NCBI GenBank assembly: GCA_945878875.1
Contig: CAMCUC010000021.1
Coordinates: 1 to 41,839, forward strand
Length of the DNA stretch: 41,839 nt
Reading direction: 5' to 3'
From: Rhizobium sp. Q54
GTDB taxonomy: Bacteria > Pseudomonadota > Alphaproteobacteria > Rhizobiales > Beijerinckiaceae
This document shows, piece by piece, positions 41,233-41,839 of this stretch (positions are counted from its first letter, which is position 1; every line of letters begins with the position of its first letter). The notes beneath the pieces are model-generated. The model worked only from the letters and a program-made list of their open reading frames with translations. It had not been told where the DNA came from and searched no databases. A program made the position numbers and the translations under genes.

Positions 41233-41839
41233 ATGAAAGCGCATATAGCCGCCAGCGCGTTCATTTTGCTTGCGAGTTCAGCGTTCGCCGCCGATCTGCC
41301 CGGTCGCAACCAGCCGCTGGCGCCTGCACCTTACCAGCCCTCCCTGCGGGCCCCCGCACCGACGGCGCAATGGAGCGGCTTCTACATTGGCGGCGCTGCC
41401 GGTTATCTTGCGCTTCAGTCCGAAAACCCGAAGGTACGCGGCTTCGAGATCGGCGCGCGCGCCGGACACGATCAGCAATTTGGCGCCCTCGTCGGCGGCG
41501 GTTTCCTTGAGGCCGACGCGAGTTTCGCCAAGGGCGAGGTGGCCAATTACAAAGCCAAAGCACCCTTCAAGCTCGGCGCCTATGCGCGGCTTGGTTACGA
41601 AAGTACCCCCGAAACACTGGCCTACGGGCTCGGCGGCGTCACGTTTCTGGATATGAAAGTAAAGACCACGGCGGCCAATACGCCCGGCTCAGCCATTGGC
41701 TTTGGGCTTGGCGTCGGCATGGAGAAAAAACTGGCCGCAAACTGGTCGCTTTTTGGCGAATACCGCGTCCACCGCCTGTGGACCGACAACGACCGCACCT
41801 TTAATGCGCTCGAAGCGAAGGTCGGGATCAATTACCGCT
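41233..41839 (+). CDS. outer-membrane beta-barrel protein, 3' end at window edge
   Basis: This is a second Omp25-type barrel. The signal peptide MKAHIAASAFILLASSAFA is followed by ADLPGRNQPLAPAPYQPSLR. Its linker is short, and the barrel starts WSGFYIGGAAGYLALQ. Barrel motifs include FGALVGGGFLEADASFAKGE, FKLGAYARLGYES, YGLGGVTFLDMKVKT and SLFGEYRVHRLWTDND. It ends VGINYR followed by a partial codon, as expected of the C-terminal aromatic signal of barrels (NYRF). Only the last residues and stop are lacking. ATG 41233 was chosen; the Shine-Dalgarno is weak. The shared ADLP and WSGFY segments suggest it arose by duplication, though the loops differ. Confidence 0.9.
   Translation, partial: MKAHIAASAFILLASSAFAADLPGRNQPLAPAPYQPSLRAPAPTAQWSGFYIGGAAGYLALQSENPKVRGFEIGARAGHDQQFGALVGGGFLEADASFAKGEVANYKAKAPFKLGAYARLGYESTPETLAYGLGGVTFLDMKVKTTAANTPGSAIGFGLGVGMEKKLAANWSLFGEYRVHRLWTDNDRTFNALEAKVGINYR

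Overview
The window looks like a chromosomal segment of an alphaproteobacterium, most likely order Hyphomicrobiales (Rhizobiales). This rests on the DUF3572-divK-pleD cell-cycle block, a phasin, DUF1489 and DUF599 proteins, DinB with an N-terminal Cys cluster, Omp25-type barrels with an 'ADLP' mature N-terminus, and GC-rich intergenic palindromes of the kind scattered through that group. The family or genus cannot be fixed from the sequence. Nearly all genes read as vertically inherited; no transposase, integrase, phage gene or CRISPR array was seen.

Layout. 1-4.1 kb: an EgtB-like sulfoxide synthase running off the left edge, a small membrane protein, gatA and gatC (minus), then ruvX (plus). 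4.1-6.7 kb: an FkbM-type methyltransferase facing map-radC, with a 15-bp tandem repeat between them. 6.8-14.2 kb: a tightly coupled ten-gene minus-strand operon resembling the aerobic CO dehydrogenase/xanthine dehydrogenase family: coxG, coxS, coxM, coxD, a YkgJ-type Cys-cluster protein, coxE, two XdhC-domain genes, a molybdopterin-binding protein and a MocA-like nucleotidyltransferase. It encodes the FeS and FAD subunits and the cofactor and maturation machinery, but the molybdenum catalytic large subunit (coxL) is absent, and coxS is followed directly by coxM. 14.4-17 kb: a periplasmic amino-acid-type binding protein and dinB. 17-19.3 kb: DUF3572, divK and pleD. 19.3-19.9 kb: a gene-free stretch with palindromes and a possible structured RNA. 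19.9-25.4 kb: clpS-clpA, a phasin and a SPOR-domain D-Ala-D-Ala carboxypeptidase. 25.4-34.3 kb: J-domain protein, VWA-like protein, DUF1489, two GSTs, DUF599, DUF3253, a ydcF interrupted by one in-frame TGA, a GH25 lipoprotein, mgtE and a TonB-like protein. 34.4-41.8 kb: tRNA-Leu(GAG), lipB, a Do-type protease, an orphan ParA, rarA, ccdA and two outer-membrane barrels, the last cut by the window end.

How the genes work together. The clearest functional unit is the molybdo-hydroxylase operon: MocA-like and MoCF proteins make or insert the molybdopterin cytosine cofactor, XdhC-type proteins carry or sulfurate it, CoxD/CoxE are a MoxR-VWA chaperone pair, and CoxS/CoxM carry electrons. The missing large subunit must come from elsewhere or the system is broken. 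ClpS-ClpA form the N-degron protease adaptor and unfoldase, and DivK-PleD control polar development through phosphorylation and c-di-GMP. The rest is housekeeping and envelope maintenance.

Limits: all family calls come from reading motifs by eye, without database searches. Start codons were chosen from Shine-Dalgarno spacing and family length and are uncertain where stated.
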